Assembly (NCBI RefSeq): GCF_003569805.1
Contig: NZ_KZ984051.1
Location: 1,931,895-1,995,894, forward strand
Direction: 5' to 3'
Length of the DNA stretch: 64,000 bases
Source of the DNA: Microbacterium halotolerans
GTDB taxonomy: Bacteria; Actinomycetota; Actinomycetes; Actinomycetales; Microbacteriaceae
The position numbers and the translations under genes are program-made. Shown here piece by piece: positions 52,721 to 62,030 of the stretch. Below the pieces are notes generated by a model. The model did not search any database, was not told the DNA's origin, and saw only the letters and a program-made list of their open reading frames with translations. Each line of letters opens with the position of its first letter. The first letter of the stretch is position 1.

Positions 52721-53830
52721 ATGATTGAACTTGATCTGTCCGCCGAGATTCAGGCGCTGCGCTCCACGTTCGCGAACATCCGAGAGGTCGTGAACCCCGA
52801 CGCCCTTCGCGCGGAGATCGGACGGCTCGAGGACCGGGCCGCGGATCCGGATCTGTGGAGCGACCAGGAGAACGCGCAGAAGGTCACCAGCGCCCTCAGC
52901 CACTCCAAGGCGCAGCTCGGCAAGATCGAGCGGGCGGAGTCGCGCATCGATGACCTGGAGGTCATGGTCGAACTCGCCGTCGAGATGGACGACGCGGAGA
53001 CCGCAGACGAGGCTCGGCGTGAACTCACCGCGCTGGAGAAGACGATCAGCGATCTTGAGGTGCAGACGCTGCTCGACGGCGAGTTCGACAATCGCGGCGC
53101 GGTCGTGACGATCCGCTCCGGCGCAGGCGGCGACGACGCCACCGACTTCGCCGAGATCCTGATGCGCATGTACCTGCGCTGGGCCGAGCGCCGCGGGTAC
53201 TCCGCCAAGGTGCTCGACACGTCGTACGCCGAGGGAGCCGGAATCAAGTCGGCGACGTTCGAGATCGATGCCCCCTACGTGTACGGAACGCTCTCCGTCG
53301 AGGCAGGGACGCACCGCCTCGCGCGCATCAGCCCCTTCGGCTCGGCCGACAAGCGGCAGACATCGTTCGCGGCCGTCGAGGTCATTCCGGTGATGGAGGA
53401 GGCACAAGAAGTCGACATCCCGGAGAACGACATCCGCGTGGACGTCTTCCGCTCGTCAGGGCCCGGCGGTCAGTCCGTCAACACGACCGACTCCGCCGTG
53501 CGCATCACTCACATGCCGACCGGCATCGTCATCTCGATGCAGAACGAGAAGTCGCAGATCCAGAACCGCGCGGCCGCTATGCGACTGCTCCAGACGCGCC
53601 TGCTCCTGCTGCAGAAGGAGGAAGAGGCTGCCAAGAAGAAGGAACTCGCCGGAACCATCACGGCGAGCTGGGGCGATCAGATGCGCTCCTACTTCCTCTA
53701 CGGCCAGCAGCTCGTCAAGGACCTGCGCACCGGACACGAATCGGGCAATCCCTCCAACGTCTTCGACGGCGACATCGACGCCTTCATCAACGCGGGCATC
53801 CGCTGGCGCAAACGCCCCACAGACGACTGA
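52721..53830 (+). CDS. prfB: Peptide chain release factor 2
   Basis: 369 residues. Recognises UGA and UAA. The anticodon-like SPF tripeptide is present in RISPFGSADKRQT and the catalytic GGQ in SGPGGQSVNTTDSAVRITH. The frame is continuous; there is no in-frame UGA, so no programmed +1 frameshift as in E. coli. Relatives in other actinobacteria are followed by ftsE, ftsX and smpB; here a terminator, a palindromic repeat and qcrB follow. Confidence 0.96.
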   Translation: MIELDLSAEIQALRSTFANIREVVNPDALRAEIGRLEDRAADPDLWSDQENAQKVTSALSHSKAQLGKIERAESRIDDLEVMVELAVEMDDAETADEARRELTALEKTISDLEVQTLLDGEFDNRGAVVTIRSGAGGDDATDFAEILMRMYLRWAERRGYSAKVLDTSYAEGAGIKSATFEIDAPYVYGTLSVEAGTHRLARISPFGSADKRQTSFAAVEVIPVMEEAQEVDIPENDIRVDVFRSSGPGGQSVNTTDSAVRITHMPTGIVISMQNEKSQIQNRAAAMRLLQTRLLLLQKEEEAAKKKELAGTITASWGDQMRSYFLYGQQLVKDLRTGHESGNPSNVFDGDIDAFINAGIRWRKRPTDD

Positions 53831-53841
53831 GCAGTCGTTTC

Positions 53842-53875
53842 GAAGGCGTCGATCTCCTCGGAGGTCGACGCCTTC
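53842..53875 (+). terminator. Hairpin terminator after prfB
   Basis: GAAGGCGTCGA/TCGACGCCTTC, 11-bp stem with a 12-base loop that itself can pair CCTC/GAGG. Twelve bases after the stop. Confidence 0.7.
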
Positions 53876-53965
53876 CTGCTGTCTGGGGCGGCAGGAGGAG
53901 TCCGCTCGCGGGAACGGTCGAGACGCAAGCTTCGGACGGGATAAGGAGCAGCGTCCGTCGGCTCC

Positions 53966-54055
53966 GGACAGGAGGGTCCGGAGGACATTCCCCCGTCGCT
54001 CGCTGCGCTCGCTCCTCCCGCCAAACCCGATGCCAGCCTCCGAACCCTCCTGTCC
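53966..54055 (-). repeat. Inverted module copy A with variable stem
   Basis: Outer stem GGACAGGAGGGT/ACCCTCCTGTCC (53966-53977 with 54044-54055), then CGGAGG/CCTCCG (53979-53984 with 54037-54042). The loop holds a segment shared with copy B in inverse orientation: 14 bases of GGGAATGTCCTCCG and about 26 bases around GGCTGGCATCGGGTTTGGCG. Confidence 0.8.
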
Positions 54056-54176
54056 TGCGCCGCCTCCCAGCGCCGGATCAGAGCCAGCGTGGTTGCGCTC
54101 CGAATCCTTCCTGAGCTGCGCTTCGCGCAATGCACCGGCGCCCGTGCCAACGCGACGCACGCTGGAAGCGGGCGCA

Positions 54177-54260
54177 GGATGTGACGTTTCGGAGGCTGGC
54201 ATCGGGTTTGGCGTGAGCTCGCGAAGCGAGCGAGGGAATGTCCTCCGAGGCGTCACATCC
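54177..54260 (+). repeat. Inverted module copy B with variable stem
   Basis: Same inner sequence as copy A, read on the other strand, but outer stem GGATGTGACG/CGTCACATCC (54177-54186 with 54251-54260). The stem bases differ from copy A yet still pair. Between the stem and CGGAGG/CCTCCG lie TTT and AGG, which pair through U-A and G-U in an RNA from the plus strand. Confidence 0.8.
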
Positions 54261-54324
54261 GGAGCCCGCGTCGCGAGCGTCACATCCCGTTCCCGCGCCG
54301 TAGGTACTCCGTCTCGGGAACGCA

Positions 54325-54362
54325 GAAGGGCGCCCGCTCTCGAACGAGAACGGGCGCCCTTC
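54325..54362. terminator. Hairpin terminator after qcrB
   Basis: GAAGGGCGCCCG/CGGGCGCCCTTC, 12 bp, with an inner CTCTCG-AA-CGAGAA. It ends 11 bases beyond the qcrB stop on the minus strand. Confidence 0.65.
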
Positions 54363-54372
54363 GTGCTTCGGG

Positions 54373-56091
54373 CTACTTCTTGTCGTCGCCTTCGGTGATC
54401 TCGGGCTGACCGTGACGGAAGTGCGGGGTGTCCGTCGGGTCTGCGCCGTACTCGGCCAGCGCGTGGTGCTGGTGCTCGTCGGCGTGCTCGAGCTCCGTCT
54501 GGGTGAGCGGGGCGAGGCGGTCCTCGAAGAACCAGCGCGACAGCGCCGCACGGAACCTCTGGCTGCCGCGGATCCTGCCCTGGTCATCCGGACGCACGAT
54601 GAGGGGCTCGTACTCGGAATCCGGGATGAGCTTCCAGCGCTCGTACTCGTCGACGGGCTTGTGCACCTCGCGGAACTCACCGCCAGGCAGACGCACGATG
54701 CGGCCGGACTCGTAGCCGTGCAGAACGATCTCTCGATCCTTCTTCAGCAGCGCGAGGCAGATGCGCTTCGTGATCCAGTACACGATGATCGTGCCGAGGA
54801 TCAGCGCGGCCTGCAGGCCGTGGATGACGCCTTCCATCGTGAGCTTGAAGTGCGTGGCGATGATGTCCGAGGACGCCGCCGCCCACAGGACCGCGTAGAA
54901 CCAGACGCCGGCGGCGCCGATCGCGGTGCGAGTCGGAGCGTGGCGCGGGCGCTGGGCGATGTGGTGCTCGCGCTTGTCGCCTGTGACCCAGCCTTCGATG
55001 AAGGGGTAGACCGCAACGAGCACGATGAACACGCCGAGCACGATCACGGGCGCGAGAACGCCCATTGCGAGCGTGAAGTCGCCGACCTGGATGTCCCAGT
55101 GCGGCGGCGCGAGACGCAGCGCACCGTCGGCGAAGCCGATGTACCAGTCGGGCTGCGTGCCGGCGGACACGGGGGAGGGGTCGTATGGGCCGTAGTTCCA
55201 GATCGGGTTGATCTGCACAAGTGAGGCGATCAGGACGATCGCGCCGAAGACGATGAAGAAGAACCCTCCCATCTTGGCCATGTACACCGGCATCATCGGG
55301 TAGCCGACGACGTTCTTGTTGGAACGGCCGGGGCCCGCGAACTGCGTGTGCTTGTTGACGATCATCAGCAGCAGATGCAGAGCGACGAGCGCGATCAGGA
55401 TCAGCGGCAGGATCAGGATGTGCAGCGCGTACAGGCGCCCCACGATCGCGTCGCCGGGGAACTCGCCGCCGAACAGCAGATACGAGGTCCATGTGCCGAT
55501 CAGCGGGAAGGCCTTGATCATGCCGTCGATGATGCGCAGGCCGTTGCCCGAGAGGACGTCGTCGGGGAGCGAGTAGCCGGTGAAGCCGAGCGCCATCGCG
55601 AGGATGAAAAGAATGAAGCCGATCACCCAGTTCAGCTCGCGCGGCTTGCGGAACGCACCGGTGAAGAAGATGCGAAGCATGTGAACGCCGATACCTGCGA
55701 CGAAGACGAGCGCGCCCCAGTGGTGGATCTGACGGACCAGCAGGCCGCCGCGCAGGTCGAAGCTGATGGCGAGGGTCGACTCCATCGCGGCCGACATCTC
55801 GACGCCGTTCATCAGCGGGTAAGCGCCGTGGTAGGTCGTCTCGGCCATCGAGGCGTCGAAGAAGAAGGTCAGGAAGGTGCCGGACAGCAGCACCACGACG
55901 AACGACCACAGCGCGATCTCGCCGAGCATGAACGACCAGTGGTCGGGGAAGACCTTGCGGCCGAGCGCCTTGACGAGGCCGGACAGGCTGGTGCGCTCAT
56001 CGAGGTAGTTCGCGACGCCGCCGACGACGCGGCCGCCCAGCGGCTTCTCATCCGGCTTTCGCGTTTCTTCGTGAACGGTGGCGGTACTCAA
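54373..56091 (-). CDS. qcrB: Cytochrome bc1 complex cytochrome b subunit
   Basis: 572 residues. Quinol oxidation site subunit of the actinobacterial bc1 complex, with the b-heme histidines in QIHHWGALVFVAGIGVHMLR and YALHILILPLILIALVALHL. The C-terminal about 100 residues form the extended soluble tail common in actinobacteria. Starts at TTG 56091 overlapping the qcrA stop (TTGA) with GGGAG seven bases upstream; no better ATG or GTG is present. Last gene of ctaE-qcrC-qcrA-qcrB. Confidence 0.95.
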   Translation of the reverse strand: MSTATVHEETRKPDEKPLGGRVVGGVANYLDERTSLSGLVKALGRKVFPDHWSFMLGEIALWSFVVVLLSGTFLTFFFDASMAETTYHGAYPLMNGVEMSAAMESTLAISFDLRGGLLVRQIHHWGALVFVAGIGVHMLRIFFTGAFRKPRELNWVIGFILFILAMALGFTGYSLPDDVLSGNGLRIIDGMIKAFPLIGTWTSYLLFGGEFPGDAIVGRLYALHILILPLILIALVALHLLLMIVNKHTQFAGPGRSNKNVVGYPMMPVYMAKMGGFFFIVFGAIVLIASLVQINPIWNYGPYDPSPVSAGTQPDWYIGFADGALRLAPPHWDIQVGDFTLAMGVLAPVIVLGVFIVLVAVYPFIEGWVTGDKREHHIAQRPRHAPTRTAIGAAGVWFYAVLWAAASSDIIATHFKLTMEGVIHGLQAALILGTIIVYWITKRICLALLKKDREIVLHGYESGRIVRLPGGEFREVHKPVDEYERWKLIPDSEYEPLIVRPDDQGRIRGSQRFRAALSRWFFEDRLAPLTQTELEHADEHQHHALAEYGADPTDTPHFRHGQPEITEGDDKK

Positions 56092-57161
56092 TGGCGCTCC
56101 CAGAAGGTCGGGCCCACGGGCTCTTCGAAGTCGCTGCGTGCGACGAGGTAGCCCTCGTCGTCGACGGCGATGGGCAGCTGCGGCAGCGGGCGCGAGGCCG
56201 GGCCGAAGATGACCTTCGCCTCGTGCGACACGTCGAACTGCGACTGGTGGCAGGGGCAGAGAAGGTGGTGCGTCTGCTGCTCGTAGAGAGCGACGGGGCA
56301 GCCGACGTGGGTGCAGACCTTGGAGTACGCGACGATGCCGTCGTACGACCAGTCCTTGCGCTCCTCGCGCTCGGTCAGCTGTTCGGGGAGCAGGCGGACG
56401 AGGAGGACCATCGCCTTGGCCTTCTCGTTGAGCTTGCCGTCGTGGTGGTCGAGCTCCGTGAGACTCTCGGGGATGACGTGGAACGCGGAGCCGAGGGTGA
56501 CTTCTGAGGCCTTGATGGGCGTGCCGTCCGGGTCGCGTGCGAGCCGGACGCCCTCATCCCACAGGGTGTGGTGCAGCAGCGCGACCGGGTCGCCGGCCTC
56601 CGGGTGATCGGGCGACGAGTGCGGTGCGAGCCCGCGGAAGAGCGTGATGCCCGGCAGGATCGACGCGCCGAGCGCGACGAACAGCGAGTTGCGGATCATC
56701 TTGCGACGGCCGAAGCCCGACTCGTCGTCGGCGGTCTTGAAGGACTCGACGACAGCGGCGCGTGTCTCCTCGGTGCCGCGCGTGTCGTGGCGCTCCTCGA
56801 CGTACTCCTTGTCGTTCATCAGCGTCTTGGACCAGTGGATGGCCGCAATGCCGATCGACAGCAGCGCAAGTGCGATGCCGAGCCCGATGAACATGTTGTT
56901 GTAGTGGATCGAGGACATCTCCTGGTCCTCGATCGGGAACAGCATGTAGGCGGCCATCGCCCACAGGCTGCCGGCGGCCGACAGGTAGAACAGGGCATAT
57001 ACCGTGCGGACCGCGCGCTTCTCCGCCTTCGGGTCCTTGTCCGTCATCCGCTGCCTGTGGGGCGGCAGACCCGGGTTCTGCGCCGGGTCTGAGACGTTGA
57101 CCGCCAGGCCGGAGGAGGGCTCGGGTCCCTTCACCGCCTCAGTGCCACCGTCGCGTGCCAT
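56088..57161 (-). CDS. qcrA: Rieske iron-sulfur subunit of the bc1 complex
   Basis: 357 residues. The 2Fe-2S motifs are CTHVGC (about 280) and CPCHQSQFD (about 300), with the expected ligands. Three hydrophobic helices are visible, as in actinobacterial QcrA proteins (ALFYLSAAGSLWAMAAYML, MFIGLGIALALLSIGIA, SLFVALGASILPGITLF). ATG 57161 is preferred for its AGGAG close upstream; ATG 57188 begins nine codons earlier, three bases after qcrC. Confidence 0.94.
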   Translation of the reverse strand: MARDGGTEAVKGPEPSSGLAVNVSDPAQNPGLPPHRQRMTDKDPKAEKRAVRTVYALFYLSAAGSLWAMAAYMLFPIEDQEMSSIHYNNMFIGLGIALALLSIGIAAIHWSKTLMNDKEYVEERHDTRGTEETRAAVVESFKTADDESGFGRRKMIRNSLFVALGASILPGITLFRGLAPHSSPDHPEAGDPVALLHHTLWDEGVRLARDPDGTPIKASEVTLGSAFHVIPESLTELDHHDGKLNEKAKAMVLLVRLLPEQLTEREERKDWSYDGIVAYSKVCTHVGCPVALYEQQTHHLLCPCHQSQFDVSHEAKVIFGPASRPLPQLPIAVDDEGYLVARSDFEEPVGPTFWERH

Positions 57162-57191
57162 GGTGCTCCTCGTAGATTCTTTCGTCATGAC

Positions 57192-57995
57192 TCAGTTGGA
57201 CTTCGCCGTGATCCACACCGTGACCGCGATCAGACCGCCGATGCCGAAGATCCACACGAAGAGACCCTCGGAGACGGGGCCGAGCGAGCCGAGTGTGAAC
57301 CCGCCCGGAGCCTCAGCCTGCTGCTGGTAGAGCAGCGCCGAAATGATGTCGCGCTTGTCCTCCGGAGTGAGGTTCATGTCGTTGAAGACCGGCATGTTCT
57401 GCGGCCCCGTGACCATGGCCGCGTAGATGTGCTGTCCTGAGGTTTCGTAGATGTTCGGCGCGAACTTGCCCTCAGTGAGCGCACCACCTGCCGCTCCGAC
57501 GTTGTGACACATGGCGCAGTTGATGCGGAAGAGCTCTGCGCCCTTCGCCACGTCCCCCTCGCCGTCGAGGAGCTCGGCATCCGGGTACGTCGGGCCGGGA
57601 GCGACTGACTGCACGAAAGCGGAGACCGCGAGGACCTGGTCCTCGGTGAACTGCGGCTCCTTCATCTCGGCCTGCGGCCCCTGCATCTGCAGCGGCATAC
57701 GACCGGTCGACATCTGGAACTCGACGGAGAGCTCGCCGACGCCGGCCAGTGACGGGCCGTTGTCCGTTCCCTCGAGGTTCATGCCGTGACAGGTAGCGCA
57801 GTTCGCCTGGAACAGCTTCTGGCCGTCATCGACCGTGAGCGCGGATTCGACCTGCGCGGTCTCGCTCGTCGCCGCGACGGCGGCCGTTGCACCGGCGTAG
57901 ATGCCACCGGAGAGGATCAGACCGATGCCGATGAGCGCGGCGGTTGCGAGTGGGCTGCGTCGGCCGGTCCTGCGGCCCTTTGTGAACAGTGCCAT
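57192..57995 (-). CDS. qcrC: Diheme cytochrome c subunit of the bc1 complex
   Basis: 267 residues. Two heme attachment motifs, CATCH (about 66) and CAMCH (about 158), in a protein with an N-terminal anchor (LIGIGLILSGGIYAGA) and a C-terminal membrane helix (LFVWIFGIGGLIAVTVWI). This diheme QcrC replaces both cytochrome c1 and soluble cytochrome c in actinobacteria. ATG 57995 follows ctaE by 23 bases. Confidence 0.95.
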   Translation of the reverse strand: MALFTKGRRTGRRSPLATAALIGIGLILSGGIYAGATAAVAATSETAQVESALTVDDGQKLFQANCATCHGMNLEGTDNGPSLAGVGELSVEFQMSTGRMPLQMQGPQAEMKEPQFTEDQVLAVSAFVQSVAPGPTYPDAELLDGEGDVAKGAELFRINCAMCHNVGAAGGALTEGKFAPNIYETSGQHIYAAMVTGPQNMPVFNDMNLTPEDKRDIISALLYQQQAEAPGGFTLGSLGPVSEGLFVWIFGIGGLIAVTVWITAKSN

Positions 57996-58018
57996 GTGAT
58001 GCTTCTGCTTTCGCTCTC

Positions 58019-58645
58019 TCACTTGAGGAAGTAGATGACCAGGAACAGCGCGATCCAGACCACGTCGACGAAGTGCCAGTAGTAGGACACCACGATCGCC
58101 GTGGTCTCCTCCTTCTGTCGGAACTTCTTCACCGCGTAGACGCGGCCGATCGTGAGCAGGAAGGCGATCAGCCCGCCAGTGACGTGAAGGGCGTGGAACC
58201 CGGTCGTCAGGAAGAACGCTGCGGAATACGGATCTGTCCCGATCGACACTCCCTCTGCGACCAGCTGCGCGTACTCCCAGACCTGACCGGACACGAAGAC
58301 GGCGCCGAGCGCGAACGTGATCCAGTACCACTCGACCATGCCGAGCCGCTTCTTGCCGCCCTGGACGCTGCGGAACGGACGGCCGTTCTCTGCGGCGAAC
58401 ACGCCCATCTGGCACGTCACACTGGACAGCACCAGGATGATCGTGTTGATGAGGGCGAACGGCACGTTGAGCAGGCTGGAGCCGTGCTCCCACAGCTCTG
58501 GGCTGGTGCTGCGGAGTGTGAAGTAGATCGCGAACAGCCCAGCGAAGAACATCACTTCGCTTCCGAGCCAGACGATCGTGCCGACAACGACCGGTTCGGG
58601 TCGCTTCACTTTCAGTGCCGGGGCATGCGTAGCTGGGGATGTCAC
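58019..58645 (-). CDS. ctaE: Cytochrome c oxidase subunit III
   Basis: 208 residues, five or more membrane helices with the family core [36 protein letters not shown] and [13 protein letters not shown]. Subunit III of the aa3 oxidase; subunits I and II are not in the window. GTG 58645 is the first base of the likely transcript. Head of the respiratory operon and divergent from trpD. Confidence 0.93.
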   Translation of the reverse strand: MTSPATHAPALKVKRPEPVVVGTIVWLGSEVMFFAGLFAIYFTLRSTSPELWEHGSSLLNVPFALINTIILVLSSVTCQMGVFAAENGRPFRSVQGGKKRLGMVEWYWITFALGAVFVSGQVWEYAQLVAEGVSIGTDPYSAAFFLTTGFHALHVTGGLIAFLLTIGRVYAVKKFRQKEETTAIVVSYYWHFVDVVWIALFLVIYFLK

Positions 58646-58651
58646 CCCACC

Positions 58652-58657
58652 ATTATG
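58652..58657 (-). promoter_or_regulatory. -10 hexamer of the ctaE-qcrCAB promoter
   Basis: CATAAT, six bases before GTG 58645. The GGTGGG between it and the start could only act as part of a leaderless transcript. Confidence 0.45.
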
Positions 58658-58752
58658 TCCGATGAATCGGCATGCTGATGGCACGACCCGGCCCGGATCC
58701 GACTGAGGGGGACCTTAGTCGGCGCTTGCAAAGGCCTGGGAATCCGGGCGGA

Positions 58753-58758
58753 TAGGCT
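58753..58758 (+). promoter_or_regulatory. -10 hexamer of a leaderless trpD promoter
   Basis: TAGGCT, six bases before ATG 58765. Confidence 0.5.
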
Positions 58759-58764
58759 TGTGGC

Positions 58765-59829
58765 ATGGCTGAAGAGATCATGTGGTCGGATGTCCTGACG
58801 ACCGTCCTCGACGGACGCGACCTGAGCGTTTCCGAGGCGACATGGGCCATGCGCCAGGTCATGCAGGGCGATGCGACGCCCGCTCAGCTCGGCGGGTTCC
58901 TGATGGCGCTGCGCGCGAAGGGGGAGTCCGTCGAGGAGATCATCGGCTTCCGTGACGCGATCCTCGACGCCGCCGTGCCGCTCCCCGTCGACCCGAATGT
59001 GCTGGACATCGTCGGCACCGGCGGCGACCGCGTCGGCACCGTCAACATCTCCTCCACCGCGGCGATCGTGATCGCTGCGCTGGGAATTCCGGTTGTCAAG
59101 CACGGCAACCGCGCCGTCAGCTCGAAGTCGGGGGCGAGCGACGTGCTCAGCCGGCTCGGCGTCGACCTGAGGCTGTCACCGGATGGCGTGGCGGAGGTTC
59201 TGGAGCGTGCGGGCATCACCTTCGCGTGGGCCGCAGCCTTCCATCCCGGCTTCAAGCACGCCGGGCCCGTGCGCGCGGAACTCGGCGTGCCGACGGTGTT
59301 CAACTTCCTCGGACCGCTCGTGAACCCCGCCAGAGCGGAGGCGAACGCCGTCGGCGTGGCGAACCCGGATGTCGTGCCGCTGATCGCCGGCGTGTTCCGC
59401 ACGCGCGGGGCGACGGCACTGGTGTTCCGCGGTGAGGACGGGCTCGACGAGCTGACCACCACGGGCTACAGCCGCATCTGGCAGATCTCGAACGGCGACG
59501 AGCACGCCTTCGACGTGCATCCGCGTGACCTGGGCATTCCGACGGCAGAGCTCGACGATCTCCGCGGCGGGGACGCGGCGCACAACGCCGACGTGCTGCG
59601 TCGCACGCTCGCGGGGGAGCAGGGGGCGGTCCGTGACATCGTGCTGCTCAACGCTGCGGCAGGCGTCGTGGCCTACCGGCTTTCCCACGACCCGTCGCAG
59701 GCGCAGCGGAACATGATCGAGCGTCTGGTGGAGGCGAGGGACGAGGCGGCGGCTGCTGTCGACGACGGTCGCGCCGAGGGGCGTCTGGCGGCGTGGGTCG
59801 AGGCATCGAGCGCTGCGGGGGCGCGGTGA
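58765..59829 (+). CDS. trpD: Anthranilate phosphoribosyltransferase
   Basis: 354 residues. Second step of tryptophan synthesis, anthranilate plus PRPP. The PRPP motif is DIVGTGGDRVGTVNIS and the second conserved block is KHGNRAVSSKSGASDVL. This gene is not in a trp operon here; it faces ctaE, as in mycobacteria. Its stop overlaps the next start by four bases. Confidence 0.95.
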   Translation: MAEEIMWSDVLTTVLDGRDLSVSEATWAMRQVMQGDATPAQLGGFLMALRAKGESVEEIIGFRDAILDAAVPLPVDPNVLDIVGTGGDRVGTVNISSTAAIVIAALGIPVVKHGNRAVSSKSGASDVLSRLGVDLRLSPDGVAEVLERAGITFAWAAAFHPGFKHAGPVRAELGVPTVFNFLGPLVNPARAEANAVGVANPDVVPLIAGVFRTRGATALVFRGEDGLDELTTTGYSRIWQISNGDEHAFDVHPRDLGIPTAELDDLRGGDAAHNADVLRRTLAGEQGAVRDIVLLNAAAGVVAYRLSHDPSQAQRNMIERLVEARDEAAAAVDDGRAEGRLAAWVEASSAAGAR

Positions 59830-61085
59830 CGGGCGCAGCGCCCGTCTTTCGTCGTTCCTTCCCCTGGCTGGTCGTCGCCGGGGTCCTGATCGCCGCGCTG
59901 AGTCTGCGCGCTCCTATTCTCGCGATCTCACCCGTACTGCGCGACATCGTCGCCGATCTCGGGATCGACGCGACGTCGGGGTCGATGCTGATGACCGTCG
60001 CCGTGGCGATGTTCGCCATCGCGACGCCGGCGGCCTCGCTCGTCGTGCGCCGTGCGGGCCCGGAGATCGCCGTGCTGGTGTGCCTCGTCGGCGTCGTGAT
60101 AGGCACGCTCGTCCGTGCCGCACCGGACTTCACCGCGATGCTCGTCGGAACGGCGATCATGGGGGCCACGATCACGATAGGCAACGTCGTGATCCCCGTG
60201 ATCATCCGCCGCGATGTGCCGGACCGCAGCGTGCCGACGGTCACCGCCGCATACGCCGCCATGATGAACCTGGGGTCGCTGCTGGTGACCCTCGGCACCG
60301 TGCCGATCGCCGATCGCACCGGATGGCCGTTGGCGCTCATCGCATGGAGCATTCTCACCATCGCGGGCATCGTGCTGTGGGGCGTGCATCTGGTACGCGA
60401 CCGTCTGCCCGGCATGTCCTGGGTCGAACAGGGCACGCGCTCGTCGCAGACGGTGAGCCGCGGCACGGAGGAATCGATCGCGATGACCGGACCGGTGCCG
60501 GTCGTCGGACGGAACCGCGGCGCCCTGCGCAACCCCGTCGTCTGGCTGCTCACCGCTGCCTTCGCCGGACAGTCTGCCGGCTACTACGCGCTGTCGACAT
60601 GGCTTCCGTCCATCGCGGCCGACCTCACGGGTGCCGAGCCCACGGCGGCGGGCGCGCTTGCGTCGATGTTCCAGGCGACAGCGATCGCCGGCGCCTTCCT
60701 GGTGCCGCTGCTGGCGCGGTTCTTCCCGATCGTGGTGCCCGCGATGACGGTGGCGGTCGGCTGGATCGTGCTGTCCGTCGGGCTTCTCCTCGTCCCGGAT
60801 CTCTATCTGCTGTGGGCGTCGATCGGCGGTGTCGCACAGGCCGGCGGTTTCGTGGTCGTGTTCACGGTGCTGGTGCGGTCGGTGCGCTCGGACGCAGAGG
60901 CAGCGACCGCGTCGGCCACGGTTCAGGGCATCGCGTACGTCGCGGGCACACTCGGGGCTCCGATCGCAGCGCAGCTGCACGATGCGACGGGCACCTGGAC
61001 TGCGACGCTGACGTTCACGCTCGGGTTGGCGGTGCTGTTCACCGTGTCGCTGGCGGCGGCGCTGATCGCCCTTGGGCGTCGTTGA
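59826..61085 (+). CDS. MFS transporter, CynX/NimT-like
   Basis: 419 residues with twelve membrane helices. Sequence AALSLRAPILAISPVLRDIV at the N-terminus matches the CynX (cyanate/nitroimidazole) branch. The substrate of this member is unknown. Starts within the trpD stop (GTGA), so it may be coexpressed with trpD. The last 47 bases overlap the convergent exonuclease gene. Confidence 0.85.
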   Translation: MTGAAPVFRRSFPWLVVAGVLIAALSLRAPILAISPVLRDIVADLGIDATSGSMLMTVAVAMFAIATPAASLVVRRAGPEIAVLVCLVGVVIGTLVRAAPDFTAMLVGTAIMGATITIGNVVIPVIIRRDVPDRSVPTVTAAYAAMMNLGSLLVTLGTVPIADRTGWPLALIAWSILTIAGIVLWGVHLVRDRLPGMSWVEQGTRSSQTVSRGTEESIAMTGPVPVVGRNRGALRNPVVWLLTAAFAGQSAGYYALSTWLPSIAADLTGAEPTAAGALASMFQATAIAGAFLVPLLARFFPIVVPAMTVAVGWIVLSVGLLLVPDLYLLWASIGGVAQAGGFVVVFTVLVRSVRSDAEAATASATVQGIAYVAGTLGAPIAAQLHDATGTWTATLTFTLGLAVLFTVSLAAALIALGRR

Positions 61086-62001
61086 GGAACTCCTGCTCCA
61101 GCGCGTCGAGAGCGCGTCGCATCGACGATTCGACACCCCAGTGCTCGGCGAACGCCTCGGCGGCCGTGCGGTCGGGCGCGCCTGGCACAGGCTCCTCAAG
61201 GTCGAGATCACGAGCCACCGCGACGACCCGCGGTGCGGCGTCGAGGTAGTCGGCGGCGGCGGCGATCTTCTTCGCCACGGCAGGTGTCATACCGGCCTCC
61301 GCCGCGGCGGCCTGCCGGATCGCGCCGATGCCCCCGTGCTGCTGCAGCAGTGCCGCCGCGGTCTTGTCTCCGACGCCCTTGACACCGGGGAGGCCATCTG
61401 AGGAGTCGCCGCGCATGGTCGCGAAATCGGCGTACTGCGCGGCGGTGATGCCGTACTTCGTCTCGATGACGTCTCCGGTGACGACTTCGAGATTGCTCAT
61501 GCCGCGCGCGGTGTAGATGATGCGCACATCCCTGGCATCGTCGACGAGCTGGAACAGGTCTCGGTCTCCCGTGATGACGTCGACGTGCTCCTGGCGCGTC
61601 GCGAGTGTGCCGATGACGTCGTCGGCCTCATGCTCGGCCGCGCCGATGACGGGGATGCCGAGCAGGCCCAGATACTCCCGGATGATGGGCACCTGGGCGC
61701 GCAGCGCGTCCGGCGTCTCCTCCACATCCGGAGCGCCGGCGACCTCTTCGACGACGCGGTGCGCCTTGTAGGTGGGGATCAGCTCGACGCGCCACGCGGG
61801 GCGCCAGTCGTCGTCCCAGCATGCGACGATGCGGTCGGGCTCGTAGGTTTCGACGAGCCGAGCGATCATGTCGAGCAGGCCCCGTGCCGCGTTCACGGCC
61901 GTGCCGTCCGGGGCGCGGAACCGATCGGGAACGCCGAAGAACGCTCTGAAGTACAGTGCTGCGGTGTCGAGCAGCATGAGCCGCCCCGTGGTGTCGACCA
62001 T
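61039..62001 (-). CDS. 5'-3' exonuclease (FEN/PolI N-domain-like)
   Basis: 320 residues. Flap-nuclease fold: LMLLDTAALYFRAFFGVP, CWDDDWRPAWRVELIPTYKA, AAEHEADDVIGTLATR and VITGDRDLFQLVDD, and MRGDSSDGLPGVKGVGDKTA as the helix-hairpin-helix. The acidic metal ligands are all present. A separate polA would be needed to show whether this is a stand-alone partner. GGGAG lies nine bases before ATG 62001. Confidence 0.9.
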   Translation of the reverse strand: MVDTTGRLMLLDTAALYFRAFFGVPDRFRAPDGTAVNAARGLLDMIARLVETYEPDRIVACWDDDWRPAWRVELIPTYKAHRVVEEVAGAPDVEETPDALRAQVPIIREYLGLLGIPVIGAAEHEADDVIGTLATRQEHVDVITGDRDLFQLVDDARDVRIIYTARGMSNLEVVTGDVIETKYGITAAQYADFATMRGDSSDGLPGVKGVGDKTAAALLQQHGGIGAIRQAAAAEAGMTPAVAKKIAAAADYLDAAPRVVAVARDLDLEEPVPGAPDRTAAEAFAEHWGVESSMRRALDALEQEFLNDAQGRSAPPPATR

Positions 62002-62030
62002 GGTGACAGTCTCCCAGACCCTTCGCCGGC

